Assembly (NCBI GenBank): GCA_043721435.1
Contig: JAYSQR010000101.1
Coordinates: forward strand, 1 to 14,440
DNA from: VFJL01 sp043721435
Lineage (GTDB): Bacteria; Pseudomonadota; Gammaproteobacteria; Burkholderiales; Nitrosomonadaceae
Length of the DNA: 14,440 bases
Direction of reading: 5' to 3'
Shown: positions 6,820 to 14,408 of the stretch, in pieces
Layout: every line of letters starts with the position of its first letter
Numbering within the stretch: the stretch's first letter is position 1
Program-made: the position numbers and the translations under genes
Notes under the pieces: model-generated
The model's input: only the letters and a program-made list of their open reading frames with translations
The model's database searches: none
What the model was told of the DNA's origin: nothing

Positions 6820-8059
6820 ACCGCAACGCCTCCGCCGGGTTGACCTTGGACGCCCGGTAGCTGGGATAAATCGTTGCCAGCAGGGTCAATGCAAACGATA
6901 CCGCCGCCACTGTCACTATGTCGGCCATCTGCGGGTCGGACGGAATCTCGCTGATGTAATAAACCTCGCGCGACAGGAATTGCACGCTGAACACGCGTTC
7001 GACCAGCGCGATCACATCGCTTACGTTGTATGCCAGCAGCACGCCGCCGACTACCCCCAGTGCCGTGCCGATGACACCGATCAGCGTGCCCTGCACGATG
7101 AAGATTTTCATGATGCTGCGCGGGCTTGCTCCGAGCGTCCGCAGAATGGCGATGTCGGATTGCTTGTCGGTGACCGCCATCACCAGCGTGGAGACGATGT
7201 TGAATGCCGCAACGGCGATGATCAGGGCGAGAATCAGCGACAGCATGCGCTTTTCGATCTGGATCGCACGGAAATAGTTGGCATGCTGGCGGGTCCAGTC
7301 GCTGATGTGAATGTCCTGGGAAATTAGCGGTACCAGTTCCCGCACCACTTGTGGCGCCTGGAACAGGTCGTGCAGCTTCAGCCGCACACCGGAGACCTGA
7401 TCATCTTCCATGCGATAGAGTTTTTGCGCATCTGCGATATGAATTAGCACCAGCGCCGAGTCGTATTCAAAATGCCCGGCTTCGAAGATACCGGTGACAG
7501 TGAATTGTTTGAGACGCGGCAGTATCCCTGCCGGTGTCACTTGCCCTTGCGGCGAGATCAGCACGATTTTGTCGCCCCTGGATACGCCTAAAGCCCGCGC
7601 CAGCTCCGTACCCACCACGATGCCAAATTCTCCCGGTACCAACTCATCAAGTTTGCCGTTTATCATCATCCGGTCGAGATCGGCCACCTTGTCTTCCAGA
7701 GCCGGCAAGATGCCGCGTACCATCACGCCACGCACAACCTGACCGACCGACACCATGCCCTGAGCGCCGACATAAGGCGCGGCAGCCTCCACTTGAGGAT
7801 GTTTGCTCGCCTCATGCGCGACCTGGGGCCAATTGGGCAGCGTGCCTTCTACGCTGCTTACCTGGATATGCGAGGCCACGCCGAGGATGCGGGTGCGCAC
7901 CTCTTTCTGGAAACCATTCATCACCGACATTACGGTGATCAGGGCGGTCATGCCGAGCGTAATACCCAGCAGGGAAATCAGCGAGATAAACGAGATGAAA
8001 TGGTTGCGGCGCTTGGCACGGGTGTAGCGCAGACCGATGAAGAGTTCGTAGGCAGACAC
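6812..8059 (-). CDS. lolC: Lipoprotein-releasing ABC permease, LolC/LolE family
   Basis: This inner-membrane permease extracts acylated lipoproteins for transfer to LolA, with LolD as its ATPase. The 415-residue protein has an N-terminal YELFIGLRYTRAKRRNHFISFIS, then a first membrane helix (LISLLGITLGMTALITVMSVMNGF, about 26-50). A large periplasmic domain follows (about 50-270), then three C-terminal membrane helices in the FtsX-like region, with LRTLGASPRSIMKIF as the cytoplasmic coupling loop. The last residues are KVNPAEALRYE, typical of the family. The start is a GTG at 8057-8059 with a weak ribosome-binding site, chosen because it keeps the conserved N-terminus. Only one LolC/E-type gene is present here, so a homodimeric (LolF-like) arrangement or a separate lolE elsewhere are both possible. 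Confidence 0.9.
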   Translation of the reverse strand: MSAYELFIGLRYTRAKRRNHFISFISLISLLGITLGMTALITVMSVMNGFQKEVRTRILGVASHIQVSSVEGTLPNWPQVAHEASKHPQVEAAAPYVGAQGMVSVGQVVRGVMVRGILPALEDKVADLDRMMINGKLDELVPGEFGIVVGTELARALGVSRGDKIVLISPQGQVTPAGILPRLKQFTVTGIFEAGHFEYDSALVLIHIADAQKLYRMEDDQVSGVRLKLHDLFQAPQVVRELVPLISQDIHISDWTRQHANYFRAIQIEKRMLSLILALIIAVAAFNIVSTLVMAVTDKQSDIAILRTLGASPRSIMKIFIVQGTLIGVIGTALGVVGGVLLAYNVSDVIALVERVFSVQFLSREVYYISEIPSDPQMADIVTVAAVSFALTLLATIYPSYRASKVNPAEALRYE

Positions 8060-8195
8060 AGATTAAGACACCCGGATATAGAGGGAATGCCGAAGTTTGC
8101 CACATTCCGGCAGGGCTTAACAGGCTGTTGACAGACGACCGGACTGACAGGGCATTATCACTCTCCGATCTGTTGTCTTGAAGTTCAGAGATTTC

Positions 8196-10232
8196 TTAAA
8201 ATTCTCCTCTGATCCCTACCACCAACGCGCGTCCTGGCAGCGGCGCAAAACTTTTCAAGAAAGAGTTATGCACGCGCATTTCCTCGTTCAGCAGATTCTT
8301 GCCTTGCAGAAAGATTCTGATGCCGTTCGCTTTGGTCTTGGTGATCCGGTAACTCATATCGACGTTCAGCAGCGTGTAACCGGGTGTGGTTGTCTCGAGT
8401 TCTGCCACGCGGTTTTGGTGCATCACGCGTATTGCACTCAGGTTGGCCGTCCAGGGTCCCATCCTGTGATTCAGTTCCAACCCGAAGCGTGGTGGCGTAG
8501 TGCGTGGCACATTGCCGCCGCCATCCAGTTTGCCGCGTACGTAATCGGTAAACAGGCGCAGATCGAGAGCGTCAGGCTTCAGCGTGAAGACCGTCTCCGC
8601 TTCCACACCGTAAAATCTTGCGCCGGTCTGGGCAAAATTCTGCACCAGAAAATCACCATTTGGATTAAGCGTTCCATCAGCATCGACGCGATCCGCCACA
8701 GCATCCGCGTTGGTGTCGGCGCTGCGCACGAAAATGTAGTTGTTGAACTGGTTATGGAATACATTGACTTTCCATTTCGCCGCGCCAGTAGTTTTGCGCA
8801 GGGCGAGATCAATGTTGCTGGAAGTTTCTTTGCTCAAATCATTGTTGCCAGTCTGGAATGTGGCGGTGCCGCGGTGCGCGCCATGTATATACAACTCTTC
8901 CGTCGTCGGCGCGCGTTGCCCGCGCGTGGCCGTCAGACCCAGCCCGTAGCCGTCGATGAATTTCCACAGAGTGCCCACGGAGCCGCTGAAGAGACTGAAT
9001 GCGCGCGATGGGTCGATGTGGTTCTGCGGGTCTTGCGTGGCGCGCTCAACTCGTCCGCCAAATTCCAGCCGCCAGCGATCCCAGTTGCGTTCCTCGACCA
9101 GGAACACACCAGTGGAACGCGATTTCGTGACTGGCACGATGGTTTCCGTGCCGAGGGCCGAGAAATTGCGATCCTGGAATTGCACGCCGAGCACTCCTTT
9201 CCAGTCTGCTATTGGCGCATGCACGAGTTCGGCGCGGCTTTCGAGCGCCTGATTATTGAAGCGCGTCGCAATCGCGCCGCTGCCCTCGATTTCATGGTGC
9301 TTGTAGTCGTTATAGCCCATGCGTACTTTGAGCCTCTCAAAACCAACGAGGGGTTTGTCCAGTTCACCTGACAGATCGTAACGGGTTTGCTTGAGATCGA
9401 TTTTCGAGCCTTCGGGGCTGGGTACGCCATATTCATTTTCCAGGCGCGAGACCGATCCGCCTAGAAAACCTCTCTCGCCGATAAAGGATCCACCCACGGA
9501 CACACCTTCCGAATTGACCGCGCTGTTTCTGACGTGGCCCACCGGGGTATCGTAATCGCCCGTTTTGCGTTTAAAACCCCCGACACTCCAGGATACATGA
9601 CGACCGGCATTACCCTTTGCGTTGAAAGCACCACTGCGTTCCTCCGTCGCCGTGTTGCCGCGCACTTCGATATCGCCGCTCGGTGACTTGAACAGCCGGT
9701 TCGGAATGCGGCCTGTTACGACATTGACCACGCCGCCGGTTGCGCCGCCGCCGTAGAGCAGTATTGCCGGACCACGCAGGATTTCGATTTGCGAGGCATT
9801 GAACGATTCAACCGTTACTGCATGATCCGGACTGGTGGTCGAGAGATCGAGCGTACCAATGCCGTTTTCCAACACCTGGATACGCGGGCCGTCCAGGCCG
9901 CGAATGATCGGGCGGCCGGCACTTGGCCCGAAGGAACTCGATGCCACGCCGAGTTCACGCGAGAGGGTGTCGCCGATGCTTGCTTCGCGCTTACGGCGCA
10001 AATCATCGCCCTTTAGCACCGTGACGGGCTGGGCCATGTCAAGTTCGCTGCGATCCTTGAACGGGGTGGCGGTCACGACGACCGGCGGTAATTCGGTTAC
10101 CTTGCCGGTGTCTTTAACTTGAGCGGACGACATGCCGGGTACGGCAAGTAGCAAAGCAATGACGATAGCTTGCCAGCCGCTGCCAGCAACGGCTTGGTGG
10201 AATTGCGCGCGTGATGTGAGGCTAAATTTCAT
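8196..10232 (-). CDS. TonB-dependent outer-membrane receptor, ZnuD-like
   Basis: This is a predicted energy-dependent outer-membrane importer of 678 residues. Residues 1-37 form a signal peptide (hydrophobic AIVIALLLAVPGMSSA, cleavage after Ala37). PPVVVTATPF (about 49-58) is the TonB box region. The plug domain follows, with IGDTLSRELGV, RPIIRGLDGPRIQVLENG and ILRGPAILLYGGGATGGVVNV. The rest is the beta-barrel, which ends in Phe as usual. The C-terminal part (RVHNSFLKSFAPLPGRALVVGIRGEF) and an extracellular-loop stretch with ELYIHGAHRGTATFQTGN resemble Neisseria ZnuD, a zinc receptor. The nearby Zur-like regulator and the shared palindrome upstream support metal uptake under that regulator. 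Zinc as substrate is inference; heme or another metal complex is possible. The ATG at 10230-10232 is followed by a standard signal peptide, but the ribosome-binding site is weak. Confidence 0.85.
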   Translation of the reverse strand: MKFSLTSRAQFHQAVAGSGWQAIVIALLLAVPGMSSAQVKDTGKVTELPPVVVTATPFKDRSELDMAQPVTVLKGDDLRRKREASIGDTLSRELGVASSSFGPSAGRPIIRGLDGPRIQVLENGIGTLDLSTTSPDHAVTVESFNASQIEILRGPAILLYGGGATGGVVNVVTGRIPNRLFKSPSGDIEVRGNTATEERSGAFNAKGNAGRHVSWSVGGFKRKTGDYDTPVGHVRNSAVNSEGVSVGGSFIGERGFLGGSVSRLENEYGVPSPEGSKIDLKQTRYDLSGELDKPLVGFERLKVRMGYNDYKHHEIEGSGAIATRFNNQALESRAELVHAPIADWKGVLGVQFQDRNFSALGTETIVPVTKSRSTGVFLVEERNWDRWRLEFGGRVERATQDPQNHIDPSRAFSLFSGSVGTLWKFIDGYGLGLTATRGQRAPTTEELYIHGAHRGTATFQTGNNDLSKETSSNIDLALRKTTGAAKWKVNVFHNQFNNYIFVRSADTNADAVADRVDADGTLNPNGDFLVQNFAQTGARFYGVEAETVFTLKPDALDLRLFTDYVRGKLDGGGNVPRTTPPRFGLELNHRMGPWTANLSAIRVMHQNRVAELETTTPGYTLLNVDMSYRITKTKANGIRIFLQGKNLLNEEMRVHNSFLKSFAPLPGRALVVGIRGEF

Positions 10233-10262
10233 GCCGATTCTGTAAAAGGCTGGAACAGGCGA

Positions 10263-10288
10263 GTTATCCGCAACTGAGTTGCGTTATC
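10263..10288. promoter_or_regulatory. Candidate Fur/Zur-type operator upstream of the TonB receptor
   Basis: CGCAACT-G-AGTTGCG (10269-10283) is a perfect 15-base palindrome 37-51 bases upstream of the receptor start. It is flanked by two direct GTTATC copies (10263-10268 and 10283-10288). Its core, GCAAC-N3-GTTGC, occurs again upstream of the Fur-family regulator gene at 11228-11240. Sharing of one palindrome by a regulator and its likely target is the usual sign of a common operator. The sequence is not the AT-rich consensus known for many proteobacterial Zur proteins, so the pairing is inference from position and similarity. Confidence 0.6.
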
Positions 10289-10340
10289 TGAAACGGTTGT
10301 GCGTAGTCCGTTGCATGGCGGACAGATGCTGATCCGAGCC

Positions 10341-10366
10341 AAACAACAAAAACCCCGGTAACGGGC
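10341..10366 (-). terminator. Possible intrinsic terminator after the DUF2946 gene
   Basis: On the minus strand CCCG-TTAC-CGGG (10354-10365) is followed by GTTTTTGTTGTTT. The stem is short (4 bp), but the T-rich run and the position, about 30 bases past the stop of the small gene and before the receptor gene, fit a weak terminator. It would give the receptor its own transcript. Confidence 0.45.
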
Positions 10367-10395
10367 TTGACCGAAAAGGGACAGCTACGGAGGAG

Positions 10396-10722
10396 TTACA
10401 CCAGCGGGGGAGCGCGCGTGAGATATGGGGAAGAAAAGTTGCGCAGAATGGGGCGGTGTTTCAAAGACGGTAGCGGCTGCCGCAGCGTCCTGGCAACAAA
10501 GAAAAATGCCAGGAAGGGAAGAGCGACACCGAACGCCGTCAAGGCCAAGCAGTCAAGGCAGGCCCGGTCAGCATCAGCATCGCTTTCGGCTTGAATACTA
10601 TCTGTGGTTGTGTCGAGCGCATCCACGTGCGCAAAGTGCGTGAGCGCATGCGCCGTTTGCAGAACAGGCACGGACAACAACGCCAGTGCCAGAATCAGAA
10701 ATAAACCTTTACGCAGTATCAT
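10396..10722 (-). CDS. Small DUF2946-type membrane protein
   Basis: This 108-residue protein has an N-terminal hydrophobic segment (GLFLILALALLSVPVLQTAHA, about 6-26) that could be a signal peptide or membrane anchor. A His/Asp-rich stretch follows (HALTHFAHVDALD, later DADADRACLDC), then a second hydrophobic helix (ALTAFGVALPFLAFFFVA, about 60-77) and a basic tail ending LTRAPPLV. The CLDC pair and the terminal RAPP match DUF2946-type proteins, which often lie beside TonB-dependent receptor genes. Function is unknown. Its place between a Zur-like regulator and a ZnuD-like receptor suggests a role in the same metal response, and the His, Asp and Cys residues could bind metal. AAGG lies about 12 bases before the ATG, a rather long spacing. 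Confidence 0.72.
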   Translation of the reverse strand: MILRKGLFLILALALLSVPVLQTAHALTHFAHVDALDTTTDSIQAESDADADRACLDCLALTAFGVALPFLAFFFVARTLRQPLPSLKHRPILRNFSSPYLTRAPPLV

Positions 10723-10791
10723 CGAAGGGAATTTCCTTGCCGCCGCGAGGGGTTTGTTCGGCGATTCTTATTTTATAGACGAGAAAATTCG

Positions 10792-11214
10792 TCATGCGCA
10801 TTCAGCGCACAATCCTTTTACCGTCAACTCGGCTTCCTGAAAGCGGTAACCGGCCGGCAATGGCCAGTCGTGTGCAGCGTCAAGACCATCCAGGCAGATC
10901 ACTTTGGTGCAGCCAGTGCATTTAAAATGGGCATGCTGGTGTGCGTGGACATCGACGTTGGCACGGAAACGCCATACCCGGTCGTCGCTTGCCACCTTGT
11001 GTGCCAGGCCTTTTTCACTCAGCCATTCAAGCACGCGGTAGAGCGTAACCCGGTCCAATTGCAGCTTGCCCAGCAAACGCTCCTCAATTTCGTGGTGCGT
11101 GATAGCGCGCTGTTCGGCCAGCAGCACGGCGAGCGCCTGCACTCTGCCTAGCGTCACCCGGTCGCCGGTGCGCCGGATTATCGCTTTGGCTTGTTCCTGG
11201 AAATTACTAATCAT
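10792..11214 (-). CDS. Fur-family metal-responsive repressor (Zur-like)
   Basis: This 140-residue regulator should bind DNA as a dimer when loaded with metal. The winged helix occupies about residues 20-85, with recognition helix LDRVTLYRVLEWLSEKGL (52-70). The metal region DVHAHQHAHFKCTGC (88-102) carries several His plus Cys99 and Cys102. Cys136 and Cys139 (GLCAECA) complete a likely structural zinc site. Zur rather than Fur is suggested by the ZnuD-like receptor downstream, not by a residue pattern I can prove. The ATG at 11212-11214 (MISNFQEQAK) is chosen over upstream in-frame starts because family similarity begins there. Those starts would also place the promoter inside the coding region. 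No clear ribosome-binding site is seen. The operator-like palindrome lies 14-26 bases upstream, indicating autoregulation. Confidence 0.85.
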   Translation of the reverse strand: MISNFQEQAKAIIRRTGDRVTLGRVQALAVLLAEQRAITHHEIEERLLGKLQLDRVTLYRVLEWLSEKGLAHKVASDDRVWRFRANVDVHAHQHAHFKCTGCTKVICLDGLDAAHDWPLPAGYRFQEAELTVKGLCAECA

Positions 11215-11223
11215 AAATGGGCT

Positions 11224-11252
11224 TATTGCAACAAAGTTGCGTTTACTATAAT
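11224..11252 (+). promoter_or_regulatory. Possible plus-strand promoter for dapF
   Basis: A perfect TATAAT (11247-11252) has a poor -35 hexamer, TTATTG (11224-11229), 17 bases upstream. It would read toward dapF with a leader of about 100 bases. It overlaps the regulator's operator and promoter, so dapF transcription could be affected by the Fur-family repressor. Weak support. Confidence 0.35.
11228..11240. promoter_or_regulatory. Candidate autoregulatory operator of the Fur-family gene
   Basis: The palindrome GCAAC-AAA-GTTGC shares both half-sites with 10270-10282. It starts 4 bases downstream of the -10 box of the minus-strand promoter, so it covers the likely transcription start of the regulator gene. 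Binding there would block initiation. It also lies next to a possible plus-strand promoter for dapF. Confidence 0.62.
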
Positions 11253-11273
11253 CGAATGATTTTATATGTGCAA
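11245..11273 (-). promoter_or_regulatory. Sigma70-type promoter of the Fur-family regulator
   Basis: On the minus strand TTGCAC (11268-11273) and TATAGT (11245-11250) are separated by exactly 17 bases, close to the TTGACA/TATAAT consensus. Transcription would start around 11238-11240, inside the palindrome, and reach the ATG at 11214 after a short leader. Confidence 0.6.
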
Positions 11274-11358
11274 CAGTATTTGTTGATAACATTGAAGTTT
11301 CACGAGAACCAGCGGTCATTGCGCAGTGCAAGCTGGAATAAACGGTGAAATTTCACTC

Positions 11359-12186
11359 ATGAAACTTAAGTTCACTAAAATGCATGGCCTGGGTAATGAT
11401 TTCGTCGTGATTGACGCCGTGAATCAGTCCGTGTCCCTCACCTCAGCGCAACTACGCTTGCTGGCTGACCGCCATTTCGGCATCGGCTGCGACCAGATTT
11501 TGCTGGTGGAGAAAGCGGAAGACGATGCCGATTTCCGCTACCGGATTTATAACGCCGATGGCGGCGAAGTGGAGCAATGCGGCAATGGCGCACGCTGTTT
11601 CGTGCGCTATGTGCATGACCGGGGCATGACGCAAAAAAATGAAATTCGCGTGGAGACTCCCGGTGGATTGATTATTCCCAGGCTGGAAGCGAATGGTGAA
11701 GTGACCGTCAACATGGGTACGCCGAAATTCGAGCCGCAACAAATTCCGTTCATCGCCGAGAAACGAGCGATGACTTATGCGCTCGATATCGATGGCCGGC
11801 AGGTGGAAATCAGCGCCGTTTCTTTGGGTAACCCGCATGCGGTGCAGGTAGTGGCAGATGTAGATGGTGCGCCGGTGCTGACCGAAGGCGCACTGATCGA
11901 GCATCATCCGCGCTTTCCGCAACGCGTCAACGCCGGCTATATGCAGGTGCTGGACCGCGGCCATATCCGGCTGCGGGTGTATGAACGCGGTGCAGGTGAA
12001 ACGCTCGCTTGCGGCACCGGCGCCTGTGCTGCGGTGGTGATTGGCATCAGCCGCGGATTGTTGCAGTCAACAGTTGAAGTCAGTACGCGCGGCGGCAATT
12101 TGAGCATACGCTGGGAAGGTGAAGACCAGCCGGTGTGGATGACCGGGCCTGCCGTCGCCGTGTTTGATGGTGAAATTGAATTATGA
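11359..12186 (+). CDS. dapF: Diaminopimelate epimerase DapF
   Basis: This enzyme interconverts LL- and meso-diaminopimelate, a late step of lysine synthesis that also supplies meso-DAP for peptidoglycan. It works in the cytoplasm without a cofactor, using two cysteines. Both are visible in the 275-residue protein: Cys74 in QCGNGARCF and Cys218 in LACGTGACAA. The N-terminus MKLKFTKMHGLGNDFVVID and the SLGNPHAVQVV stretch are also characteristic. The length is normal. The ATG at 11359 has GGTGAAA about 10 bases upstream; an in-frame TTG at 11326 would add 11 residues not found in the family. It is followed after 19 bases by the DUF484 gene, and with xerC forms a compact plus-strand cluster. Confidence 0.96.
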   Translation: MKLKFTKMHGLGNDFVVIDAVNQSVSLTSAQLRLLADRHFGIGCDQILLVEKAEDDADFRYRIYNADGGEVEQCGNGARCFVRYVHDRGMTQKNEIRVETPGGLIIPRLEANGEVTVNMGTPKFEPQQIPFIAEKRAMTYALDIDGRQVEISAVSLGNPHAVQVVADVDGAPVLTEGALIEHHPRFPQRVNAGYMQVLDRGHIRLRVYERGAGETLACGTGACAAVVIGISRGLLQSTVEVSTRGGNLSIRWEGEDQPVWMTGPAVAVFDGEIEL

Positions 12187-12205
12187 AATCCAACCAGGGG
12201 GAAGC

Positions 12206-12859
12206 ATGAAATTCGGCTCAGAAGAGGTGGCCCAATACTTGCGGGAAAACCCGCAATTTTTCGACGAGTATGCCGATATGCTGGCGGATATTTTTGTCTC
12301 TCATCCCCACGGCGGCAGAGCCATTTCCATCAGTGAGCGGCAAATCGTCACGCTGCGGGACAAGAATCAGATCCTGCAGGACAAATTGCGCGAATTGATC
12401 AAGTTCGGCGAGGAAAACGACATCATCGGTGAAAAAATGCACCGTCTGGCCATCGTTCTGCTCACTTTCTCTCATCTGGGAAATTTGCTGCATGGTCTGT
12501 ATTTCAATGTGCGTGAGGATTTCGCCGTGCCGCATGCGGTGCTGCGGCTGTGGAATGTGCCGAGTGCAGGCACAGAATTGCCCGAATTCACCCCGGTCAG
12601 CGACGATATCCACATCATTGCCGAAAGCCTGTTGCATCCTTATTGCGGTCCCCACGTCGTCGATGAAATCAAGCAATGGTTCGGCGAAGATGTCGTCCAC
12701 CTACGCTCGTTCGCGATGGTGCCGCTGCGTGCGGAGCAAACCATCGGCCTGTTGGTGCTGGCAAGCGAAGATCCGCAACGCTTCTATCCGGAAATGGGTA
12801 CGCTCCACCTGAAACGGCTGGGCGATCTTGTGGGTACCGCCATCGCCCGCATGGATTGA
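12206..12859 (+). CDS. DUF484 family protein (GAF-like)
   Basis: This 217-residue protein matches the DUF484 family, which is usually encoded between dapF and xerC in proteobacteria and has no established function. The N-terminus has VAQYLRENPQFFDEYADML and SHPHGGRAISISERQIVTLRDKNQILQDKL, the latter likely a coiled helix. The C-terminal half resembles a GAF-type sensory fold (LRSFAMVPLRAEQTIGLLVLASEDPQRFYPEMGT, about 169-202). The ATG at 12206 has a strong GGGGGAA site about 4-5 bases upstream; the in-frame ATG at 12164 would overlap dapF and add unrelated residues. The gap to xerC is 25 bases, so co-transcription is likely. A link to XerC function is suggested only by the conserved neighbourhood. 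Confidence 0.9.
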   Translation: MKFGSEEVAQYLRENPQFFDEYADMLADIFVSHPHGGRAISISERQIVTLRDKNQILQDKLRELIKFGEENDIIGEKMHRLAIVLLTFSHLGNLLHGLYFNVREDFAVPHAVLRLWNVPSAGTELPEFTPVSDDIHIIAESLLHPYCGPHVVDEIKQWFGEDVVHLRSFAMVPLRAEQTIGLLVLASEDPQRFYPEMGTLHLKRLGDLVGTAIARMD

Positions 12860-12884
12860 TGGCAGCGGCTAGCAAAAGTAGAGG

Positions 12885-13784
12885 GTGAACTTGGCAGCGC
12901 ACGATAACCCGGCCGCTGCCGTCTATCTGGCTCATCTTGCCAATGAACGGCGCTTGTCGCCGCTGACCTGTGCGAGCTACGCGCGTGACATTGCCGCCCT
13001 GCTGCAGTTGGCAGAAGCAACACCGCTCGACCAGCTGCAAATTCATCACATCCGCCGTTTTGTCGCCCGACTGCACGCTAAAGGGCTCTCTGGCAGAAGT
13101 CTGGCGCGTATGCTTTCGGCATGGCGCGGTTTGTATAATTATCTGGCGCGCAATCACGGCTACAGCAGCAATCCCTGCGCCGGACTGCGGGCGCCGAAAA
13201 CGCCCAAAACCCTGCCGCATGCGCTTTCACCCGACGAGGCGGCGAGGCTGCTGGAATTTCCCGTCGATGACCTGATGGCGTTGCGCGACAAGGCGATGTT
13301 CGAGCTATTCTATTCTTCAGGGCTGCGGTTGGCTGAACTTGCCAGCCTGCAACCCGAGAATCTGAGTTTCTCCGATGGCACCGTACGTGTCACCGGCAAG
13401 GGCGGCAGAACCCGGGTAGTACCGGTGGGTAGCCAGGCAACACTCGCCTTGACTGCATGGATGAAACCGCGCGCGACCCTGCTCAAACCCGGAGAAACCG
13501 CACTGTTTCTGTCCCGGCACGGCAACCGCATCAGTCCGCGCTCGATCAGCCAGCGGCTGAAAATCCGTGCATTGCAGCAAGGCATCAGCGCCAATGTCCA
13601 CCCGCACGTGCTGCGGCACTCATTCGCTTCACATTTGTTGCAATCCAGCGGTGATTTGCGTGCGGTGCAGGAAATGCTGGGACATGCCAGCATCAGCACC
13701 ACCCAGGTTTATACCCATCTTGATTTTCAGCATTTGGCGAAGGTATACGATGCGGCGCATCCGCGCGCGAAGAAGAAGAGCTGA
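12885..13784 (+). CDS. xerC: Tyrosine recombinase XerC
   Basis: With XerD, this recombinase resolves chromosome dimers at the dif site. The 299-residue protein has an N-terminal SAM-like core-binding domain (about 10-95) and a C-terminal catalytic domain. All catalytic residues are visible: Arg148 in SSGLRLAEL, Lys172 in TGKGGR, His241 and Arg244 in HPHVLRHSFASHL, His267 in LGHASI and the nucleophile Tyr276 in VYTHLD. XerC rather than XerD or a phage integrase is supported by the position after dapF and DUF484. The annotated start is GTG at 12885. A TTG at 12891 is an alternative because GAGGGTG is better spaced for it; the difference is two residues. Confidence 0.95.
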   Translation: MNLAAHDNPAAAVYLAHLANERRLSPLTCASYARDIAALLQLAEATPLDQLQIHHIRRFVARLHAKGLSGRSLARMLSAWRGLYNYLARNHGYSSNPCAGLRAPKTPKTLPHALSPDEAARLLEFPVDDLMALRDKAMFELFYSSGLRLAELASLQPENLSFSDGTVRVTGKGGRTRVVPVGSQATLALTAWMKPRATLLKPGETALFLSRHGNRISPRSISQRLKIRALQQGISANVHPHVLRHSFASHLLQSSGDLRAVQEMLGHASISTTQVYTHLDFQHLAKVYDAAHPRAKKKS

Positions 13785-13810
13785 AACACGCTTTTCCCAC
13801 GAATCGGCGT

Positions 13811-13816
13811 TATAAT
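13811..13816 (+). promoter_or_regulatory. Possible -10 box for hslVU
   Basis: A perfect TATAAT lies 32-37 bases before the hslV start, in the 63-base gap after xerC. The matching -35 position (around 13788-13793, ACGCTT) is poor. CTGAAA at 13781-13786 recalls a heat-shock -35, but its spacing to CCCAC (13796-13800) is too short for a standard sigma32 promoter. Confidence 0.4.
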
Positions 13817-13847
13817 TCCTGCTCCCCAACGATCTCGAACTAATCCT

Positions 13848-14384
13848 ATGCAACAACATCGCGGTACCACCATACTTTCCGCGCGACGCGGCACGCAAGT
13901 CGCGCTGGGCGGCGATGGCCAGGTGACTCTGGGTGCGATCATCGCCAAGGCCAGCGCGCGCAAGGTGCGTCGGCTGTACCATGAAAAAATTCTTGCCGGA
14001 TTTGCCGGAGGTACTGCCGATGCCTTCACTTTGTTCGAACGCTTTGAAGGCAAGCTGGAAAAGCATCAGGGACATCTGATGCGTTCGGCAGTGGAATTGG
14101 CCAAGGACTGGCGTACCGACCGTATCTTGCGGCGGCTGGAAGCGATGCTGATCGTGGCCGACCGCGAAACCACGCTCATCATCACCGGTTCAGGCGACGT
14201 GATTGAGCCCGAATTGGGGCTTGCCGCCATCGGCAGCGGCGGTCCTTATGCCCACTCCGCCGCGCGTGCACTGCTGGAAAATACCAGCCAGACACCGCTG
14301 GAAATCGTCAAGAATGCGCTCACCATTGCGGGCGACTTGTGCATCTATACCAACCAGAATCACATCATCGAGGTTCTGGAGTAA
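13848..14384 (+). CDS. hslV: ATP-dependent protease peptidase subunit HslV
   Basis: HslV (ClpQ) forms the proteolytic dodecamer of the HslUV protease, a proteasome-like N-terminal threonine peptidase that degrades misfolded and regulatory proteins. The 178-residue protein contains GTTILSARRG with the expected catalytic threonine at position 7, VALGGDGQVTLG, KVRRLYHEKILAGFAGGTADAFTLFERFE, LAKDWRTDRILRRLEAML and a C-terminal GDLCIYTN. The first six residues (MQQHRG) must be removed to free the catalytic threonine; such short extensions are common outside enterobacteria, where the protein starts MTT. hslU begins 24 bases after the stop codon, the usual operon arrangement. Confidence 0.96.
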   Translation: MQQHRGTTILSARRGTQVALGGDGQVTLGAIIAKASARKVRRLYHEKILAGFAGGTADAFTLFERFEGKLEKHQGHLMRSAVELAKDWRTDRILRRLEAMLIVADRETTLIITGSGDVIEPELGLAAIGSGGPYAHSAARALLENTSQTPLEIVKNALTIAGDLCIYTNQNHIIEVLE

Positions 14385-14408
14385 CGCGCCACCATCCACA
14401 CCCCCACC

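Noticed and set aside
8060..8195. Terminator or promoter between the TonB receptor and lolC
   Set aside because: Only a 5-bp stem (TGCCG/CGGCA) without a T tract was found. TTGACA near 8130 lies on the plus strand, pointing away from lolC and into the antisense of the receptor.
8178..9371. 397-codon open frame on the plus strand
   Set aside because: It lies opposite the well-supported TonB receptor, has no recognisable domain and is explained as an antisense shadow of GC-rich coding sequence.
13781..13800. Heat-shock (sigma32) promoter for hslVU
   Set aside because: CTGAAA and CCCAC are present but only 9 bases apart, shorter than the 13-15 usual for this sigma factor.
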